NCBI RefSeq assembly: GCF_001898315.1
Contig: NZ_MKTQ01000014.1
Span: forward strand, 553,303 to 617,302
Length of the DNA: 64,000 nucleotides
From: Microbacterium sp. 70-16
GTDB taxonomy: Bacteria > Actinomycetota > Actinomycetes > Actinomycetales > Microbacteriaceae
Direction of reading: 5' to 3'
Shown: one piece after another, positions 13,591 to 22,959 of the stretch
How the letters are laid out: each line of letters starts with the position of its first letter
Position numbering within the stretch: position 1 is the first letter of the stretch
Made by a program: the position numbers and the translations under genes
The notes under the pieces: model-generated
Told to the model about the DNA's origin: nothing
Database searches by the model: none
The model's input: only the letters and a program-made list of their open reading frames with translations

Positions 13591-15666
13591 ATGGCCATTC
13601 CGCAGCCGATCGCACCCCCCGCACTCCTCGACCCGGCCTATGACGGATTGGGAGTGACGCTCGGCCCCGACGGCGGCACGTTGCGCGTGTGGTCTGAGAA
13701 CGCGACGAGCATCGAACTGGTCGTGTGCGACCCCGTCGATCTCGACTGGATCACCGAGGTCGTGCCGCTCGCCCCGGTCGGCGGTGGTGTCTGGCAGGTG
13801 ACCACCAGCGCCCTCGAGCTCGGCACGCGCTACGCCCTGCGCGTCGACGGCCCGACCGATGCCACCGACACGTTCAACCCCGCGACGCTCCTGATCGACC
13901 CGTATTCGAAGGGCCTCGTGCGCGTCCGCCGCGGGCAGTGGCGTTCGGTCGTCACCGACGACAGGTACGACTGGGAGGGCGTCGGGCGCCCCGCGACCCC
14001 ACTCGACCGCACCGTCATCTACGAAGCCCATGTCAAGGGGCTCACGAAGCGGCATCCCGACATTCCGCCGGCCCTGCACGGCACCTACGCAGGCCTCGGG
14101 CACCCGGCGATGATCGAGCACCTCACGTCGCTCGGCGTGACAGCCGTCGAGCTGCTGCCCATCCACGCGTTCGTCACCGAGCCGCGTCTGCTCACGCAAG
14201 GCCTCACGAACTACTGGGGCTACAACACGCTCGCCTTCTTCGCCCCGCACGCGCCCTACGCGACAGCCGAGGCGAACGCCGCGGGCCCCGACGCGGTGCT
14301 GCGCGAGCTCAAAGACGCCGTCAAGGCGCTGCATGCCGCGGGCATCGAGGTGATCCTCGACGTCGTCTACAACCACACGTCCGAGCTCGAGCTGGGCGGG
14401 CCGCGCACGAGCTTCCGCGGAATCGACAACGCCCGCTACTACCGCCAGCACGACGACGGCGCCTACATCGACGTGACCGGCTGCGGCAACGCGGTGAACA
14501 CGTCGACGGATGCCGCGGCGCGCCTCGTCCTGGACTCGCTGCGCTACTGGGCGCAAGAGGTGCAGATCGACGGGTTCCGGTTCGACCTGGCTGCCACGCT
14601 CGGTCGCGACGCCACGCACGAGTTCCAGCCCGATCACCCGCTGCTCGAGGCGATCGTGTCAGACCCGGCCCTCGCGGGCCTGAAAATGATCGCCGAGCCG
14701 TGGGACGTCGGCATCGGCGGCTGGCAGACCGGCAGCTTCGGCGTCGGCTGGAGTGAATGGAACGACCGCTATCGCGATCGGGTGCGCAACTTCTGGCTCA
14801 GTGACGTCGACTACATGCGTCGGGCGGGCGTGCCGCCCGTCGGCGTCGGCGGTTTCGCGACGCGACTGGCCGGCTCGTCCAACACCTTCAGCACCGAGCG
14901 CGGCCCGCTCGCGAGCATCAACTTCGTGACCGCGCACGACGGTTTCACCCTGCGCGACCTCGTCTCGTACGACGTCAAGCACAACCTGGGCAACGGCGAG
15001 CAGGGGCGCGACGGCACCGACACGAACCGCTCGTTCAACCACGGCGCCGAGGGGAAGACCACCGACCTGGGCATCCTCGCCACTCGGCGCAAGGCGATGC
15101 GCAACCTGTTCGGAACGCTGCTGCTGTCGGCCGGCGTACCGATGATCACCGCCGGCGACGAGTTCGCCCGCACGCAGCGCGGCAACAACAACGCCTACTG
15201 TCACGACTCTCCCCTCACCTGGATCGACTGGCGGCACGCGCCGTGGCAGGACGACCTGCACGCGCACGTGCAGCGGCTCACGCAGCTGCGGCGCGAGAAC
15301 CCGGCCCTGCGGCCGCGGAGGTTCGCGGATGCCGTGCGCACGGTACCGAGCGCGTCGGTCATCGACTGGTACGACGAGCACGGCGAGACGATGTCGATCG
15401 ATCGGTGGACCGACTCGGGCCACCGGACGCTGCAGTACGTCGCGCAGTCCACGCCACAGGAGGAAGCCCCCAACCGCATCCTGCTGGTCGTGCACGGCAA
15501 CGAGCGTCCGATCGATGTGACCCTGCCCCGCATTCCGGGCGTCACCGCCTACCGGTCGCTGTGGTCGAGCGTCCCCGATCGGCCGAGCACCGACGAGCCT
15601 GTCTTCGCGCCGGGCGACGTCGTCTCACTGCCGGGCACGGCGCTGCATCTGTTCCGCGTGGAGTGA
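13591..15666 (+). CDS. glgX: Glycogen debranching enzyme GlgX (GH13)
   Basis: 691-residue glycoside hydrolase of the GlgX/isoamylase subgroup, which removes alpha-1,6 branches from glycogen-type glucans. An N-terminal CBM48-like domain (about 10-120) precedes the GH13 barrel. Catalytic regions are ILDVVYNHTSE, IDGFRFDLAATLGR (nucleophile Asp), MIAEPWDVG (acid/base Glu) and VTAHDGFTLRDLVSY (transition-state Asp). The start is ATG 13591; a TACTGT hexamer seven bases before it supports a leaderless mRNA. First of three co-directional glucan genes. Confidence 0.93.
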   Translation: MAIPQPIAPPALLDPAYDGLGVTLGPDGGTLRVWSENATSIELVVCDPVDLDWITEVVPLAPVGGGVWQVTTSALELGTRYALRVDGPTDATDTFNPATLLIDPYSKGLVRVRRGQWRSVVTDDRYDWEGVGRPATPLDRTVIYEAHVKGLTKRHPDIPPALHGTYAGLGHPAMIEHLTSLGVTAVELLPIHAFVTEPRLLTQGLTNYWGYNTLAFFAPHAPYATAEANAAGPDAVLRELKDAVKALHAAGIEVILDVVYNHTSELELGGPRTSFRGIDNARYYRQHDDGAYIDVTGCGNAVNTSTDAAARLVLDSLRYWAQEVQIDGFRFDLAATLGRDATHEFQPDHPLLEAIVSDPALAGLKMIAEPWDVGIGGWQTGSFGVGWSEWNDRYRDRVRNFWLSDVDYMRRAGVPPVGVGGFATRLAGSSNTFSTERGPLASINFVTAHDGFTLRDLVSYDVKHNLGNGEQGRDGTDTNRSFNHGAEGKTTDLGILATRRKAMRNLFGTLLLSAGVPMITAGDEFARTQRGNNNAYCHDSPLTWIDWRHAPWQDDLHAHVQRLTQLRRENPALRPRRFADAVRTVPSASVIDWYDEHGETMSIDRWTDSGHRTLQYVAQSTPQEEAPNRILLVVHGNERPIDVTLPRIPGVTAYRSLWSSVPDRPSTDEPVFAPGDVVSLPGTALHLFRVE

Positions 15667-15704
15667 GCCGCGCGCCGACGCTGTCTTCGCACCGCCGACG
15701 GCGG

Positions 15705-15710
15705 TAGGTT
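15705..15710 (+). promoter_or_regulatory. -10 element of glgE
   Basis: TAGGTT six bases before GTG 15717, in the 50-nt gap after glgX. Suggests a separate leaderless promoter for glgE-glgB. Confidence 0.55.
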
Positions 15711-15716
15711 CGAGAC

Positions 15717-17822
15717 GTGGCCACGAAGACGCGTACCGCTTCCCCCGACCCAGCAACCGCTGCCGCCGTCACGCTGCGCAGCCTGACGCAGATCCCGTTG
15801 CGGCCGGCGGACGCATGGCAGCCCGACGCCGACACGCGCACGGGGCGCATCCCACTCGCCCTGCCGCGCCCGATCGCCCCCGATGCGCGGTTTCGCCCGT
15901 CGGCGTTCTCGGGTGAGGCGCTGCCGTTCCAGGTGACCGCATTCCGCGAGGGTCATGACCTCATCGGCGTGCACGTGAGGCTGTTCTCGCCATCCGGTGT
16001 CGAGTCGCTGCACCGTCTCGAACCCCTGCGCGACGGCTTCGACCGCTGGCGCACGCTCATCGCCCCCGGCGAGCAGGGAGTGTGGCGCTTCCGCTTCGAA
16101 GGGTTCGCCGACGACTTCGCGACGTGGGAGCACGCGGCCGACCTGAAGATCGCGGCCGGCGTCGACGCGCCGCTCATGCGCGAGATGGGCGCCCTGCTGC
16201 TCGACCGCGCGCGCAAGCAGAAAGACCGGGATGCCGCGCAGCGGCGCACGCTGACCGCGGCATCCGCAGCCCTGCGCGACCCACAGACGAGCGACGACGA
16301 CGCCCTGCTGATCGTCCGCGACGAGACCATCGCGACGTACTTCCGCGACCGCCCGCTGCAGTCGCTGCTCACGATCGGCGACGAGCACGAACTGCTCGTC
16401 GAGCGGGAACGGGCCGGCGTCGGCGCCTGGTACGAGTTCTTCCCCCGTTCGGAAGGAGCCAAGCGGCTCAAGGACGGCACGATCAAGAGCGGTACGTTCC
16501 GCACCGCGACCAAGCGCCTGCCCGCCGTCGCCGCGATGGGCTTCGACGTCCTGTACCTGCCGCCCATCCACCCGATCGGCGAAGTGAACCGCAAGGGCCC
16601 CAACAACACGCTGACGACCGGCCCCGGCGACCCCGGATCGCCCTGGGCGATCGGCTCGGCGGCGGGCGGTCACGACACCGTGCACCCTGACCTGGGCTCT
16701 CTCGCCGACTTCCGCGCGTTCGTGCGCGCTGCCCGCAGTGAGGGGCTCGAGGTCGCGCTCGACCTCGCCCTGCAGGCGGCGCCCGACCACCCGTGGGTCG
16801 CCGCGCACCCGGAGTGGTTCACGACACTGCCGGACGGCTCGATCGCCTACGCCGAGAACCCGCCGAAGAAGTATCAGGACATCTACCCGATCAACTTCGA
16901 CAACGACCCCGAAGGCATCCGCGCCGAAGTCCTCCGTGTCGTCCGGCACTGGATCGCGCAGGGCGTCAAGATCTTCCGCGTCGACAACCCGCACACCAAG
17001 CCGCTGCAGTTCTGGGAATGGCTGATCGCCACCGTCACGGGCGAGCACCCCGACGTCGTGTTCCTCGCCGAGGCGTTCACACGGCCCGCTCCGCTGCTGG
17101 GTCTCGCGCAGGTCGGATTCCAGCAGAGCTACTCGTACTTCACGTGGCGCAACACCAAGGCAGAGCTCGAGGAGTTCCTGACCTGGATCTCCGACGAGAC
17201 GGCCGACATCATGCGGCCGAACCTGTTCGTCAACACTCCCGACATCCTCACCGAGTACCTGCAGTACGGCGGTCGCCCGGCCTACAAGATCCGCGCGGCG
17301 CTCGCCGCGACCGCGGGCGCGTCCTACGGCGTGTACGCGGGGTACGAGCTGATCGAGAACGTCGCCCGGCCCGGGTCGGAAGAGAACATCGACAACGAGA
17401 AGTACGAGTACAAGCTGCGGGACTGGGCGGCGGCGGATGCCGCGGGCACGACCCTCGCCCCTTATCTGACCCGCCTCAATGAGATCCGCCGCGCCCACCC
17501 GGCCCTGCGCCAGTTGCGCGGACTGACACTGCACTGGAGCGACGACGACGCGATCCTCGTGTTCAGCAAGCACATCCCGGGTGCACTGACCGCGTCGGGT
17601 GAGCCCGACACGATCCTCGTCGTGGCCAACGTCGATCCGCATTCGACGCGGCAGACGACTGTCCACCTCGACTCGACCGTGTGGGGCGTCCCGCGCGGCG
17701 ACGACTACGAGGTCGAGGATCTGATCACCGGCGCCACCTGGACCTGGAACCAGGATGCGTTCGTGCGCCTCGATGCCTTCTACGAACCCGTCCACATCCT
17801 CCACGTCAAGGAGTCACGATGA
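15717..17822 (+). CDS. glgE: Alpha-1,4-glucan:maltose-1-phosphate maltosyltransferase
   Basis: 701-residue GlgE, which lengthens alpha-1,4-glucans using alpha-maltose-1-phosphate instead of ADP-glucose. The N-terminal domain (about 30-200) is the DUF3416 region. In the GH13 barrel, IFRVDNPHTKPLQFWEW carries the nucleophilic Asp and FLAEAFTRP the acid/base Glu. SYFTWRNTKAELEEF and PDILTEYLQYGGRP are GlgE-specific segments. Starts at GTG 15717 with its own TAGGTT hexamer. Overlaps glgB by ATGA. The maltose-1-phosphate source (TreS-Mak or GlgM) is not in this window. Confidence 0.94.
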   Translation: MATKTRTASPDPATAAAVTLRSLTQIPLRPADAWQPDADTRTGRIPLALPRPIAPDARFRPSAFSGEALPFQVTAFREGHDLIGVHVRLFSPSGVESLHRLEPLRDGFDRWRTLIAPGEQGVWRFRFEGFADDFATWEHAADLKIAAGVDAPLMREMGALLLDRARKQKDRDAAQRRTLTAASAALRDPQTSDDDALLIVRDETIATYFRDRPLQSLLTIGDEHELLVERERAGVGAWYEFFPRSEGAKRLKDGTIKSGTFRTATKRLPAVAAMGFDVLYLPPIHPIGEVNRKGPNNTLTTGPGDPGSPWAIGSAAGGHDTVHPDLGSLADFRAFVRAARSEGLEVALDLALQAAPDHPWVAAHPEWFTTLPDGSIAYAENPPKKYQDIYPINFDNDPEGIRAEVLRVVRHWIAQGVKIFRVDNPHTKPLQFWEWLIATVTGEHPDVVFLAEAFTRPAPLLGLAQVGFQQSYSYFTWRNTKAELEEFLTWISDETADIMRPNLFVNTPDILTEYLQYGGRPAYKIRAALAATAGASYGVYAGYELIENVARPGSEENIDNEKYEYKLRDWAAADAAGTTLAPYLTRLNEIRRAHPALRQLRGLTLHWSDDDAILVFSKHIPGALTASGEPDTILVVANVDPHSTRQTTVHLDSTVWGVPRGDDYEVEDLITGATWTWNQDAFVRLDAFYEPVHILHVKESR

Positions 17823-19957
17823 GCAGCGTTTCCGACGAGGTCCTGGATGCCGTCGCGGCGGGGTCGTACTACGCGCCGCACGACATCCTGGGGCCCCACC
17901 AGCAGCAGGACGGCTCGTGGGTCATCCGCGCGCGACGCCCCATGGCACAGACGGTGACCGCGGTCGCGGACGACGGTGTCGAGATCCCCCTTCAGCACGT
18001 CCGCAGCGGTGTGTGGGAGGGCGCGGCGGCCACGCGGCCGAACGCGTACGAGCTCGTCGCGACCTACGACGGAGCGCCCGACTTCCGCGTCGACGACCCG
18101 TACCGTCATCTGCCGACGCTCGGTGATGTCGACCAGTACCTCATCGGCGAAGGCCGCCACGAGCAGCTGTGGGACGCCCTCGGCGCGCACGTGCGCCACT
18201 ACCCGGGCGTCAGCGGCGTGTCGTTCTCGGTATGGGCACCGCACGCGCAGGCGGTGCGTGTCACCGGTGACTTCAATTCGTGGGACGGCGCGTCGCACGC
18301 GATGCGCAGCCTCGGCTCGGTCGGCGTGTGGGAGCTTTTCGTGCCGGGCCTTGCCGCCGGCACGACGTACAAGTACGAGATCCTCACGCCGCACGGAGGG
18401 TGGATCCTCAAGGCAGACCCGATGGCGCAATGGGCCGAGGTGCCGCCGGCGACGGCATCCGTCGTCACCGAGAGCGCCTACGAGTGGGCCGACGACGAGT
18501 GGATGACGGCGCGCGCGCAGCGCTCCCCCGCCGACCAGCCGATGTCGACGTATGAGTTGCACCTCGGATCGTGGCGCCCCGGGCTCGGCTACCGCGACGC
18601 GGCCGACCAGCTCGTCGACTACCTCACCGAGGTCGGCTACACGCACGTCGAGTTCCTGCCGCTCGCCGAGCACCCCTTCGGCGGGTCGTGGGGCTACCAG
18701 GTGTCGGGGTACTACGCCCCCACGAGCCGCTTCGGCACGCCCGACGACCTGCGCTACCTCATCGATCGCCTGCACCAGGCCGGTTTCGGCGTGATCATGG
18801 ACTGGGTGCCCGGACACTTCCCGAAGGATGCCTTCGCCCTGGCCCGCTTCGACGGCGAGGCCCTCTATGAGCACCCCGACCCGCGCCGCGGCGAGCACAA
18901 GGACTGGGGCACGCTCATCTTCGACTACGGCCGCAACGAGGTGCGCAACTTCCTCGTCGCCAACGCGCTGTACTGGCTCGAGGAGTTCCACGTCGACGGC
19001 CTGCGCGTCGACGCCGTCGCCTCGATGCTGTACCTGGACTACTCGCGCAAGGACGGCGAGTGGGAGCCGAACATCTACGGCGGCCGCGAGAACCTCGAGG
19101 CGATCCGGTTCCTGCAGGAGGTCACCGCGACGGCCTACAAGCGCTACCCGGGCATCGCGATGATCGCGGAGGAATCGACCAGCTACCCCGGTGTCACGGC
19201 GCCGACGGACTTCGGCGGGCTCGGGTTCGGGTTCAAGTGGAACATGGGCTGGATGAACGACTCGCTCGTGTACATGCAGCGTGACCCGATGTACCGGTCA
19301 CACCACGAGGGTGAGCTGTCGTTCTCGTTCGTGTACGCGTTCAGCGAGCACTTCATCCTGCCGATCAGCCACGACGAGGTCGTGCACGGCAAGGGCAGTC
19401 TTTTCAACCGGATGCCGGGCGACCACTGGCAGAAGCTCGCCAACACTCGCGCGTTCCTCGCCTACATGTGGGGCCACCCGGGCAAGCAGCTGCTGTTCAT
19501 GGGTCAGGACTTCGGGCAGCTGTCGGAATGGTCGGAGAACCGGGCGCTGGACTGGTGGATGCTCGACCAGCCGCCGCACCGGCAGCTGCTGGAGTTCGTC
19601 GGAGCGCTCAACCGCGTGTACAAGGAGCACGCGCCGCTGTGGTCACGTGACGACGACGGCAACGCCTTCCGGCGACTGGGCGCGCCGTACTGGAACACGA
19701 ATGTCATCGCGTTCAGCCGGGTCGACCACCACGGCAACACGGTCGTCGTCGTGTGCAACTTCTCCGGCGAGCCGATCCGCGACTATCCGCTCGACCTGCC
19801 CGAGGCCGGCGAGTGGGTCGAGCTGCTCAACTCGGATGCGCAGCAGTACGGCGGCTCCGGTGTCGGCAACTTCGGAGCAGTGCACGCTGACGAGAACGGT
19901 CGCGCCACGATGGTGCTGCCGCCGCTCGGCGTGCTCTGGCTCGGGCACAGCGCCTGA
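17819..19957 (+). CDS. glgB: 1,4-alpha-glucan branching enzyme
   Basis: 712-residue GH13 branching enzyme that cuts an alpha-1,4 chain and rejoins it as an alpha-1,6 branch. The N1 domain and CBM48 (about 15-215, with VTGDFNSWDG) precede the barrel. DWVPGHFPKDAF, GLRVDAVASMLYLDYSR (nucleophile about Asp398), MIAEEST (acid/base about Glu451) and ISHDEVVHGKGSL are the catalytic regions. ATG 17819 overlaps the glgE stop, indicating coupled synthesis of elongating and branching enzymes. The open frame further upstream is a shadow of glgE. Confidence 0.96.
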   Translation: MSSVSDEVLDAVAAGSYYAPHDILGPHQQQDGSWVIRARRPMAQTVTAVADDGVEIPLQHVRSGVWEGAAATRPNAYELVATYDGAPDFRVDDPYRHLPTLGDVDQYLIGEGRHEQLWDALGAHVRHYPGVSGVSFSVWAPHAQAVRVTGDFNSWDGASHAMRSLGSVGVWELFVPGLAAGTTYKYEILTPHGGWILKADPMAQWAEVPPATASVVTESAYEWADDEWMTARAQRSPADQPMSTYELHLGSWRPGLGYRDAADQLVDYLTEVGYTHVEFLPLAEHPFGGSWGYQVSGYYAPTSRFGTPDDLRYLIDRLHQAGFGVIMDWVPGHFPKDAFALARFDGEALYEHPDPRRGEHKDWGTLIFDYGRNEVRNFLVANALYWLEEFHVDGLRVDAVASMLYLDYSRKDGEWEPNIYGGRENLEAIRFLQEVTATAYKRYPGIAMIAEESTSYPGVTAPTDFGGLGFGFKWNMGWMNDSLVYMQRDPMYRSHHEGELSFSFVYAFSEHFILPISHDEVVHGKGSLFNRMPGDHWQKLANTRAFLAYMWGHPGKQLLFMGQDFGQLSEWSENRALDWWMLDQPPHRQLLEFVGALNRVYKEHAPLWSRDDDGNAFRRLGAPYWNTNVIAFSRVDHHGNTVVVVCNFSGEPIRDYPLDLPEAGEWVELLNSDAQQYGGSGVGNFGAVHADENGRATMVLPPLGVLWLGHSA

Positions 19958-19968
19958 GCGCTCGCCCG

Positions 19969-20913
19969 TCAGAACAGCAGCGAAGCGAGGCGTCCGCGAG
20001 CGCGCAGGACGCGCGCGTCGCTGTCGCCGACGAGGGCGAACAGCTCGAGCAGGCGCTCGCGCACGGGGGCACGCTCGTCGGACGGAAGCGCGGCGAACAG
20101 ATCCAGCAGTCGTCCGAACGCGTCGTCGACGTGTCCGCCCGCGAGGTCGAGATCTGCGACCGCGAACTGGGCCGCGACGTCGGTCGGCGCCGCGGCGGCC
20201 GCGGCACGGGCCTCCTGCAGGTCAAGATGCTGAACGCGCTCGAGCAGACGCACCTGACCGAGCCCGGCACGGGCCTGCTCGTCACGCGGGTCTTCCGCCA
20301 GGGCAGCCTCGTACGCGTTGACGGCGCGCGCGTAGTCGCCCGCCTCGATCGCGTCGAACGCCTCCTGGTGATGCGGCGGCAACACCTCTTCGGCGGTGTC
20401 GGATGCCTCGGCATCCGCCGCACCGGTCGGCACGACGCCGGTCACACCTTGCTGCGCCGCCAGCTGCAGCAGCTGCGCGAAGACCTCGCGCACCTGCTGC
20501 TCGGGCACCGCGCCGGTGAACAGCGGCACGGGCTGCCCGGCGACGAGAGCGACGACCATCGGGATCGACTGCGCGCGGAAGCCCTGCGCCAACTGCGGGT
20601 TGGCGTCGACGTCGACCTTGGCCAGCACGAGACGTCCGCCGAGTTCGGTGACGACCTTCTCGAGAATCGGGCTGAGCTGCTTGCACGGGCCGCACCACTC
20701 CGCCCACAGGTCGACGACGACGGGAACCGAGCGCGATAGCTCGAGGACCTGTCCGAACGTGGCGTCGGTCACATCGAACACGAGCGCCGGTGCGCCCGTC
20801 GCACCCGTCGCCCCCGACTCGCCGGCGGGCGCGTCTGCGGCGGCCCCGCGTGAACGCAGCGCAGACAGGTCGACGGCGCCGCGCAGGACGGCTCCAGGAC
20901 GGGCATCGCTCAT
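19969..20913 (-). CDS. Thioredoxin-TPR protein (CnoX/YbbN-like)
   Basis: 314-residue protein: a disordered Ala/Gly-rich N-terminus (1-42), a thioredoxin domain (about 43-150) and TPR-like helices (about 190-314). LWAEWCGPCKQLSPIL has the redox pair Cys74-Cys77, so the CxxC is intact, and SIPMVVAL holds the cis-proline. This layout matches the YbbN/CnoX co-chaperone family. No signal peptide, so cytoplasmic. The start ATG 20913 overlaps the stop of the upstream membrane gene by one base. Substrates are not evident. Confidence 0.88.
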   Translation of the reverse strand: MSDARPGAVLRGAVDLSALRSRGAAADAPAGESGATGATGAPALVFDVTDATFGQVLELSRSVPVVVDLWAEWCGPCKQLSPILEKVVTELGGRLVLAKVDVDANPQLAQGFRAQSIPMVVALVAGQPVPLFTGAVPEQQVREVFAQLLQLAAQQGVTGVVPTGAADAEASDTAEEVLPPHHQEAFDAIEAGDYARAVNAYEAALAEDPRDEQARAGLGQVRLLERVQHLDLQEARAAAAAAPTDVAAQFAVADLDLAGGHVDDAFGRLLDLFAALPSDERAPVRERLLELFALVGDSDARVLRARGRLASLLF

Positions 20914-22784
20914 TATTCGATCACCTTCGCGTCGAGGATGGACGAGGAGTAGCCCAGGAGCGTGATGCGCTCCTTCGAGCTCTGGCTCGGGACGAAGAAG
21001 AACAGCTGGTCGGCGTACGTCGTCGTGAAGCCGGTGGACGACTGCGAGACGCCGGTGAGCGTCTGCACGACCGGGTTGTTGTCGAGCTTGATCACGGCCT
21101 CGCTGTTCGTCGGTGTGACGGAGTCGCGGTCGTACACGGTGACGACGACGATCGCGCCCGAGTCCAGCGTCGCGAGCGCCACCGGCGCGGCGGTGCCGCC
21201 TTCGGCTGAGAATGTGAGCGATCCCGTCTCGGCGCCGGTCTCGTTGAAGGTCGCGAGGCGCGTGGTGCGGTTGTCGTCGAGGCTCTTGATGAACGCGTCG
21301 TCGTCGGTGTCGAACAGGCTCGCATACTCGCTGCTGTCGGCGTTGGTGAGCACGTCGGCGTAGGCAGCCGCGAGGGCGTCGGGCGCAAGAGTGAGGAACG
21401 GCGAGTCCGGAAGGATCGGAATCGCGCCCACGTAGGGCGGAGCGAGCTTGAGCGTCGTGTCGGAGGTCAGCTGCGCGATGTCGGTGACCTTGTACTCCGA
21501 CCAGGGATCCTGCTGGGTCACGCTCATCATGACGTCGGCGCCGCCATCGGTACCCGGCGCGACCGCGAAGAACGTGCGCGGCCACTCGTCGTTCGCCTCC
21601 GGCAGCACGACCTGCAGCGTTCCGTCCGGGATCGCGGGAAGCGCCGTCTGGTCGGACAGTGAGCCGCGCAGGACGTAGTTGGTCTCGCGGACGGCGAGGG
21701 CGGTGCCGTCCAGCCGCGTCGCGGCTGCGGTCGCGTCCATCGCGTCGTCGGCGGCGGCGACCGCCGTGGCGACCCGGCTCACGATGCGTTCGGCCTGCGC
21801 CTGCGTCACGACCGGGCTGCCCTGATCTTCGGGCACGACGATCGACGGCGTCGCAGACGGCGTCGGCGACGGCGCAAGATCCGGCCAGGCATCGGCGGAG
21901 CACCCGGTGAACAGCAACGCCGAGACGGCGACGGCGGGCACGGCGATGAAAGCGCGCGATCCGCGCGTGCGTCGCGTGAGCTTCTTGGCATCCGGCGTCG
22001 CGCTGATGACGCCCTTGTCTTCGCTCTCGATCGCGACGTTGATCGGCTCGGTGGTCGGCACCGGCAGACCCTTCCGGCGCGGCCCGCGCGCTCGGCGCGC
22101 GTGGCGCACGCCCAGGATGTACAGCACGATGCCGACGGCCAGCACGATCGCGCCGCCCACGATCAAGGGGCCCGCCCACGGCGTGGAGTTGTGCACCGGC
22201 CAGGTGATGCTCAGCGACTGCGGCGCCGGAGCAGACCCGTCGGTCGCGACGAGCAGACTCATCTCGGCCGGCAGCTGCAGAGTCGCGATGAGCACGTCGT
22301 CCTGCTGGAACTCGTCGAGCCAGAGGTCGGAGCCGACGGGGCTCAGCGCCGCGGCATCCGCACTCGTCGCGTCATCACCGGTCGTGGCGTCGCCGGTTGT
22401 CGTGTCGTCCGTGGTGGTGTCGTCTGTGGTGGCGGCGTCGTCCGTCACGGTGTCATCCGTCACGGTGGCCGCGACAGAGTCGGAGACGATCTGATCGTCA
22501 GCCAGCGTCACGTGCGTGTAGTCGGACTTCGCGAGCCACGCCGCCATGTCGGCGGTGCGACCGTAGGCGGCGAAGATCGCGCCGTCCTCCTGCACCCGCA
22601 GCGTCTGCGATCCCTCGTGGCTGTTCAGGACGCCGCCATCGATGAGCACATATGGCGCATCGCCGCTGACCTCGATCTGCTGGCTCTCGGTTGTCGGCCC
22701 CTCGAAGATCGTGCGCTGGGCGATGCCGGCACCGATCATGAGAGCGGCCAGCACGAAGGCGGCCACAGCCCAGACGAAACGCAC
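20913..22784 (-). CDS. Multi-pass envelope protein with internal lipobox-like segment
   Basis: 623-residue protein of unknown function. Order: N-terminal membrane helix (about 3-22); outer domain with a Thr/Asp-rich tract (about 108-140, repeats of TTDD and TTGD); a second helix GPLIVGGAIVLAVGIVLYIL (about 204-223); a basic cytoplasmic stretch; a third hydrophobic segment, AVPAVAVSALLFTGCSAD, that resembles a lipoprotein signal; then a Pro/Thr linker and a C-terminal outer domain of about 300 residues. Similar actinobacterial proteins next to thioredoxin-TPR genes are sometimes loosely called glycosyltransferases, but I see no such motif. Start GTG 22784. Confidence 0.7.
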   Translation of the reverse strand: MRFVWAVAAFVLAALMIGAGIAQRTIFEGPTTESQQIEVSGDAPYVLIDGGVLNSHEGSQTLRVQEDGAIFAAYGRTADMAAWLAKSDYTHVTLADDQIVSDSVAATVTDDTVTDDAATTDDTTTDDTTTGDATTGDDATSADAAALSPVGSDLWLDEFQQDDVLIATLQLPAEMSLLVATDGSAPAPQSLSITWPVHNSTPWAGPLIVGGAIVLAVGIVLYILGVRHARRARGPRRKGLPVPTTEPINVAIESEDKGVISATPDAKKLTRRTRGSRAFIAVPAVAVSALLFTGCSADAWPDLAPSPTPSATPSIVVPEDQGSPVVTQAQAERIVSRVATAVAAADDAMDATAAATRLDGTALAVRETNYVLRGSLSDQTALPAIPDGTLQVVLPEANDEWPRTFFAVAPGTDGGADVMMSVTQQDPWSEYKVTDIAQLTSDTTLKLAPPYVGAIPILPDSPFLTLAPDALAAAYADVLTNADSSEYASLFDTDDDAFIKSLDDNRTTRLATFNETGAETGSLTFSAEGGTAAPVALATLDSGAIVVVTVYDRDSVTPTNSEAVIKLDNNPVVQTLTGVSQSSTGFTTTYADQLFFFVPSQSSKERITLLGYSSSILDAKVIE

Positions 22785-22959
22785 GAATCACACCTTCCCG
22801 CGCCCCGGTCGGGTCCAGTTGGGTCCAGGGCGCGCACACTCGACGTTCCAGACTAGCGAAGACGACCTGAACGTGGCGTGGGAAGGACCAGCCTGCACGG
22901 TTTCGACGTACCGCGTGCGTATCCTGGCAACACTGTTCCGTACACCCGGGAGACCTCGC

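Noticed and set aside
15549..17804. 751-codon minus-strand ORF opposite glgE
   Set aside because: Antisense shadow of glgE with Arg/Val/Asp-rich composition and no domain.
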